Shown: positions 9,675 through 14,838 of the stretch, in pieces
How the letters are laid out: each line of letters opens with the position of its first letter
How positions within the stretch are numbered: the first letter of the stretch is position 1
Assembly: GCA_015179025.1 (NCBI GenBank)
Contig: WHUX01000659.1
Coordinates: 1 to 14,838, forward strand
Direction: 5' to 3'
Length of the DNA stretch: 14,838 bases
DNA from: Terfezia claveryi
Taxonomy: Eukaryota > Ascomycota > Pezizomycetes > Pezizales > Pezizaceae
Notes under the pieces: generated by a model
Told to the model about the DNA's origin: nothing
Databases searched by the model: none
The model's input: the letters and a program-made list of their open reading frames with translations, nothing else
Translations under genes and position numbers: made by a program

Positions 9675-12600
9675 CTATGAAAAGAAGTACTTACTTTTCT
9701 CCAACCTTGCTACATCAAAGTCTCCCTTCGCCGGGACTGGCGGGAATTGAAGTTGCATCCAGACATTAACCTTCATAGTAGGTCTCAAGGTCTTGAACTG
9801 TGGTCTCCTTTTTACAACCTTCCCTTTTTCCCATTCTCGCCATTCGCCTTCTTCGCCCTCTTCGCCTTCTTCTTTCCGTTCTCATCGAAGGAGTCAGCAA
9901 CGTCAGCAGCCTCCATCGCCTCATCCTCATCCAACGCTTTCAACATCTCATCCTCTTCCAACGCCAAATCGCTCACCACATCAGGAACCTCATCCTCCGA
10001 CCCCAAAATGACAACAGACTTTGGTCTCCCTTTTCCACCCTTCCCCTTTTCCCCATTCTCGCTATTCGCCTTCTTCGCTCTCTTCGCCTTCTTCTTTCCG
10101 TTCTCATCAAAGGAGTCAACAACTTCAGCAGCCTCCATCGCCTCATACTCATCCAACTCTTTCAACATCTCATCCTCTTCCAACGCCACATCGCTCACCG
10201 CATCAGAAACCTCATCCTCTGACTCCAAAATGATAACAGACTTTGGTCTCCTTTTTCCACCCTTCCCCTTTGTCTCATTCTCGCCATTTGCCTTCTTCGC
10301 CCTCTTCGCCTTCTTCTTTTCGTTCTCATCGAAGGGGTCAGCAACGTCAGAAGCCTCCATCGCCTCATCCTCATCCAAAACATTCAACATCCCATCCTCT
10401 GCCAACTCCACACCGCTCATCGCATCAGGAACCTCATCCTCTGAACCCAACATGACAACCTGCGGCTGGGCATTTGGCGCGCTTTGTGATTCAGTCATCT
10501 CGTCACTAACGAATTCATCAATATTTTCTGTTGTTCCTGTGATGTCGGCTAACATTCTCTCCTCATCCTCACCAGCCGAGCCGGCTTCCATATCCTCGGG
10601 GAGAGCACTTTCAGCAATAGATGCAGCAGTCACCATATCCCTTCCTTTCTCTTGCTCAATTGGGTCAGTGGACCTGAGTAGTCTATCTCGCTCCATCTCG
10701 GTCATAAGCTCCTCACTGGCTTTCACACGCCTCCTTTTGCCGATCGACTGTTTTAGACGGAAAATTTTGATTTGGGCGCCGACCTTAGAATTTTCAGGGA
10801 AAGACGCAAGGTACTTGAATCCAGCATATCGGGACGCAAATTCTTCGTAGAGCTTAGTAATCAGGTCTGAAGAATGGAGGGTAATAAATGCATCACGGAG
10901 GACCCGATTGAGGGTGTCGACATCACTAGGGTGTGTCCAGAAGGAATCGTGTACAGCAGCGAAAGTTAAACCCGCCTTATTGCACTCAATAGCGGATAAC
11001 AACATATGAGTAGCATCAAGCGAGTGAATATAGTTCGGAGGGAAGGCGGTCATCTGTTTCCTTGAGTTGACTTCATCAATAATGTTTGGATCTGTGATGA
11101 AAACGTTTTGTAGGAATGTTGGAATGAGTTGGCTGGCCTTCCTACGGTACGGTTGTACAACCGGGAGCCCCAAAGGAGTGGTCCAAACAACTGAAGTCAT
11201 ATAGAACACTTTCTGTTCATTTGTGGAAGCCGCCAGGGGATAGCCTTCTGCGGCCTCAGTTCAGGGCTCACCGGCTCCAACACAGGAGCTGCCTTCTGTT
11301 TAGCATATTTCGCCATCTGCGCTGGTGACATCGAGCGGGAGATGCGCCAGGCACTCTTCCCAAGCCAATCTTGAATGAAATGGGCTCCTGTAAACATACT
11401 TCGAACGCACTCGAACACCTTTCTGGTAAGATACACAGCATGCTTGTTAATATCTTCACGCCCCTCCAATTCCTTCAATAACTTCAGCTGATTAAGAATC
11501 TGTGCCTTAGCACCTATAAATGTCACGCCATAGACATTGGTCATGACTGTTTGTTTAACAACCTTCCTAGTAATCAAGGGCAAAAGTGTTTTAGCCATTT
11601 CACTACCATCTACCACATCAGCCTCCAGCTTAGCCTTCACCAATTCTGCAACACCCGAGTAAACATCCTGTGGTCTGTCGCTGGGTTCTAAGTTGACTTG
11701 CCGAGCACCCACCCCATCTCCCCCAAGGCAGCATAGTGCTGAAGTCCGTTACAAGTTCCATCCTGTGCAACGGGAAGTCGGCACATATACTCCGTGGGAT
11801 CTGAGAGATCCATTGCTTCTTTAACGGCATAGCAAGCTGCTAAACATTGCCATGGATCTTCAGCACCGAGCCACCACCTCTTACCCCTCAACGGGTCTTT
11901 GACCGAATCCCTGATGTCATCCATATGGCACTCTGTAAACTTTGCTCGCTCTTCGAAACTAGCTTTATCGAAACCATATACGTTGGATAAATGGATTTTC
12001 AACCAACGCAAACCATTCTCACCCAATTTTCTCTCCTCGTGAAACATGAGTAAACCTCGACAAAGATCGTTACCAATATGGTTAAGATGTGGTGGGATAG
12101 GATAAGATCGGCCCCTGAAATCGACGTTATGAGGAAAATACATCTTTTCCTTTATAAAGGCACGAGCGATTTCAAGCTTGAAGTTGATATCACAACGGCT
12201 GGAGTGATGATTCCTCCTTTCTGCAACTTTTAACTTCATCTCCTTGGCCCAGTTGACACGAGCGAGAGGGCCTTTAGAAGGGTCTGGCTCAGGAGGGTAT
12301 ACAATTTCCAGCTCACGAGGTGGAATATCAGCAACTGCTTCACCAGAATTCCACACTTCGAGAACGACGTTAAAGATTTTCTCGTTAATAGCCCAGGAAG
12401 TGCTTCCCAGAACATCCAATCCAAGGAAAAGCTGCTCTAAATCGCCTCGCGCTGCCGCAGCCTTGACGTAAAGATCCTGCTCACGGGAATCCTTAGTTCG
12501 TACCGCCTTTACTGGAGAATAGTAGTAACCGCCATCCAGTGGTCCAGTCCATGGGCGTGGGTGAACTACCATTGGCAAATGTCGAGAGAGGACGCTCATT

Positions 12601-14477
12601 CGTAAAGGCTCAGTGCTGAGCTTCTTGGTAATTTCGGAATGGAGTTTGATTACACCAAGCTTTCGGCCTCGAACATACTGGTAATTGTGTAATAAAGCAG
12701 GTTGTATAGACTCTTTGACATTTTGCTGGGTTCCTTCCAAGCTGCCTGTTTGATCAGTTGATCTCCTTGGTGTAACCCTGACTTTGGCGCAGTGTATCAG
12801 CATAGAAATTAGCACGGCACCTAGCTTCGCCTTGACCACTGTCGGCCACTCTGGACGGATATCATAGTATGAGGGTTTTAGGCCCCTCTCCGATCGGTGG
12901 CGCTCTCTCCGAACGAACATGCTGAAGCTGTGTGGACTACCCAACGCCTCGTTCAATATATCAGACTTCTTCGCCTGTTTGACAATTTCTGCTGCCAGTA
13001 CTTCATTTTCAATGATATGTCCAACGCTCATAACAGCTTTCGACGACTTGACACCATCGGCTATGACTGAGCCATCGTTGCAAATTCTGATCATCTCCAG
13101 CATTGTGATGACGGACAACTTCTCCGGTGACAGCAACCTCATGAAGGGGCCGTATAAACAGCGATCGCCATTACCGAGTCTGTCAGGAAAACTTTCTGCC
13201 GCTGCAACTCGTCCCAGCTCCTGCATAATGAGTGGAACAAAAGCAGTATGCCATTCATACAGCATTGCATTGAGATTCTTGTCTGTGGATAGGATACCGG
13301 CTGCCTGCCTTTGTTCCCAATCCTTCTTCCATCGCTCAAGTGAACTTTGTACAGCATCCTCTTCAAGCAGTTTTTGTCTGTCTATCGGTTTCACGGATTC
13401 TGAGGTAAGGCCTGGAATGTAGTCCGGATCAATGAGCGACCGAAGAGATTGCTTGATTGCGGCCAATCCATGACCCTTAACAACTGTCGGTATGAGCTCC
13501 GGCACATCGAGCACCACTGGTCTTGTGACATTGATATTGCTGGTTAAAATAGCGCGCTGCTCCTCACTCAGTTGGTCCATTTTGACCCCAGTAGACTATT
13601 CATCAGACTTTTAGCTTGGAAACCAGAATAACATACGGGAATTGAGATCGGACCTTTGTAATGTACTTCACTTCCTCTGGAGTAAATATAGGTCTGGAAA
13701 AAACCTCATTGATAGGAATATTCGACCTCGTGGCAAGATTGACGTAATTCTTTAGATATACTTGACCAATGCTCTCGCTGGGCACCAAGAGACTCGCTTT
13801 CAGGAGCAATGCAACTGTCTCTGCATCTGGTGCTACCTGGTATTTCCCTTTCATTCTTTCCTCATACCACATGAAGAAAGCACGTACATGTTCCTTATTC
13901 TCTTGGGCCTTTTCAAAAAGTCCATTTAAGAAGGCGTTATGGCACTTAGTGAGTTCCCGAGCATCCCGATCCAGCGTATTATGAAGCTGCTGCAAAACAA
14001 GCTGTGCCCGAGCCAATTGTCCTGCCTGGATACAGACGAAGTAGTGTGAGAGTATATCGTTTGGGTTGACTAGGGTTGTGACTCCATTATGCGCTTCAGG
14101 AACGACTGGTCGGTCGGGGGTATCAAGAATAACAAAATCAGGATTCAGCTTGATCCCATTGTGGCTCCTTGGAGGTGAAATAGGTAGTACAGTTCGTAGT
14201 ACGAAATTCCTTCATCATATGCGGGTTCGGGCATCACAGCCGCATTTGTTCCAAAGTTCCTACTCGAGGCCTCGCTGACTTTGTCCAACGTTCTCCGCGA
14301 GGGCAGTAGCGAAACAGAACTGGATGCCGAGCTGCAGCGGGACTGTGAGTTACCTCGCGTGGAGACATATCGCCATGGCAAGAAAGGTAGATGTTCGGTA
14401 TAAGGAGCTGATGATGGTCGAATCTGGCCTCGGGGAATGTCTCGGGGAATGCGCTTGGTCGCAGCTCTCGTGAGCAT
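9675..14477 (-). CDS. RPO41: Mitochondrial DNA-directed RNA polymerase (T7-type single subunit), two exons, tandem-repeat insertion near the C-terminus
   Basis: This is the single-subunit polymerase that transcribes the mitochondrial genome. The N-terminus (MLTRAATKRIPRDIPRG) is Arg/Ser-rich and lacks acidic residues, as expected of a mitochondrial presequence. The catalytic core is complete: motif A VDFRGRSYPIPPHLNHIG (DFRGR codons 12122-12108), QDGTCNGLQHYAALG, motif B TRKVVKQTVMTNVYGVTF (about 11575-11515), PPNYIHSLDATHML and motif C HDSFWTH (HDSF codons 10951-10940). The C-terminus ends in PPVPAKGDFDVARLEKSKYFFS-like sequence typical of fungal Rpo41, stop at 9677-9675. Exons: 14477-13637 and 13595-9675, about 1,587 residues. 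That is roughly 220 longer than usual, and the excess is the tandem repeat at about 9795-10460. Single-base breaks lie near 14156, 13637, 11715, 11205-11260 and 9822-9832. Rpo41 identity is very secure. Confidence 0.95.
9795..10460 (-). repeat. Three-copy 222-bp in-frame tandem repeat inside RPO41
   Basis: Three adjacent units encode about 74 residues each. Each has an acidic half (SEDEVPDVVSDLALEEDE, then LDEDEAMEAADVADSF) followed by a basic half (KKKAKRAKKANGENG, then KGKGGKGRPK). The same landmark (tggtctcc on the plus strand) recurs at 9801, 10022 and 10244, giving spacings of 221 and 222. The unit length is a multiple of three, so changes in copy number would keep the frame. The one-base-short spacing marks the position of a frame break. 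The array sits after the palm motif C and before the conserved C-terminal segment. Confidence 0.92.
13596..13636 (-). other. Putative RPO41 intron
   Basis: 41 nt on the minus strand, donor GTATGT, acceptor ATAG, with CTGAT about six bases before the acceptor. It contains in-frame stops, so some discontinuity is needed. Joining the exons in frame requires one more C in the CCC run at 13637-13639. It is short for an intron, so this is a moderate call. Confidence 0.55.
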
Positions 14478-14838
14478 GATCGAGTGGATGATTGATCAAC
14501 AGCCGGTATAGATTTGACAGCTCCTGAGCACACAAGGTTAGGTAGTCTTGTTACAAAGCTAGGGTGAAAGATGTTCTCCGTATACTTGGGTTTGGTCGGA
14601 GAATGCAAATTTCTCGAAAGGGCAAACTAGGGTTTAAATGCAATCAGCAGATAGAGAGGTATATGTAGAGCCCTCCAAAAGAAACTGTAACTTGCCTGTA
14701 TGGCTGACAGACAAGGGACGAATTTTAGACTGCGCCAACAGAAGCAGAGCTGCGTATGTGATGCCCACAAACGTCACAGCTTCATTCATTCCCTCAGAGC
14801 TAGACGTAGGTTCGTGATAATGTAACGTATATAATGCC
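14478..14838. other. Upstream region of RPO41
   Basis: Presumed 5' leader and promoter of RPO41, transcribed leftward. No second gene is visible before the window edge. On the RPO41 sense strand an AAACCCTA box (14635-14628) lies about 150 bases upstream of the start codon. Its function here is unknown. Confidence 0.5.

Noticed and set aside
9795..10460. CRISPR array or mobile-element reading of the direct repeats
   Set aside because: The units are long, contiguous without spacers, and coding in frame within a eukaryotic nuclear gene.
9747..10850. Plus-strand 367-codon open frame, rich in Phe, Pro and Ser with internal repeats
   Set aside because: It is the antisense of the RPO41 tandem repeat. 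The Lys/Glu/Ala-rich codons of the real gene rarely give stops on the other strand, so the frame stays open and appears repetitive.

Overview
This is nuclear DNA from a filamentous ascomycete (Pezizomycotina). The evidence is short spliceosomal introns (41-128 nt, GT..AG, with CTAAC/CTGAC-type branch points) and three conserved eukaryotic housekeeping genes whose proteins resemble those of filamentous fungi. I cannot name the species. An early-diverging lineage is possible but untested.

Layout. Positions 1-600 hold a diverged inverted duplication around an unassigned, degenerate coding remnant. Positions 600-1241 are gene-free upstream sequence with two small perfect palindromes. Positions 1242-2997 (+) encode an Anp1-type Golgi alpha-1,6-mannosyltransferase in five exons. 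Positions 3386-8674 (+) encode a Gea1/Gea2/GBF1-type Sec7-domain Arf guanine-nucleotide exchange factor in six exons. Positions 8675-9674 are a gene-free convergent intergenic region. Positions 14477-9675 (-) encode the mitochondrial RNA polymerase Rpo41 in two exons. It carries a three-copy, 74-residue charged tandem repeat (222-bp unit) just before its conserved C-terminal end.

Two of the genes act in the same compartment: the Arf exchange factor drives COPI recycling at the Golgi, where Anp1-family mannosyltransferases reside. RPO41 transcribes the mitochondrial genome. I see no operon-like or biosynthetic-cluster logic; this looks like ordinary housekeeping synteny.

The dominant oddity is that all three genes are broken by single-base frame changes, nearly all in short homopolymers and mostly as a missing base. 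The protein-level family signal, splice sites and catalytic motifs continue intact across the breaks. Consensus errors explain this best, but decay cannot be excluded from one sequence. Large stretches are intact: GEA exon 3 (644 codons) and about 630 codons of RPO41.

I did not find a convincing previously undescribed system. The most unusual real signals are the tandem-repeat insertion in Rpo41 and the inverted duplication at the left edge.
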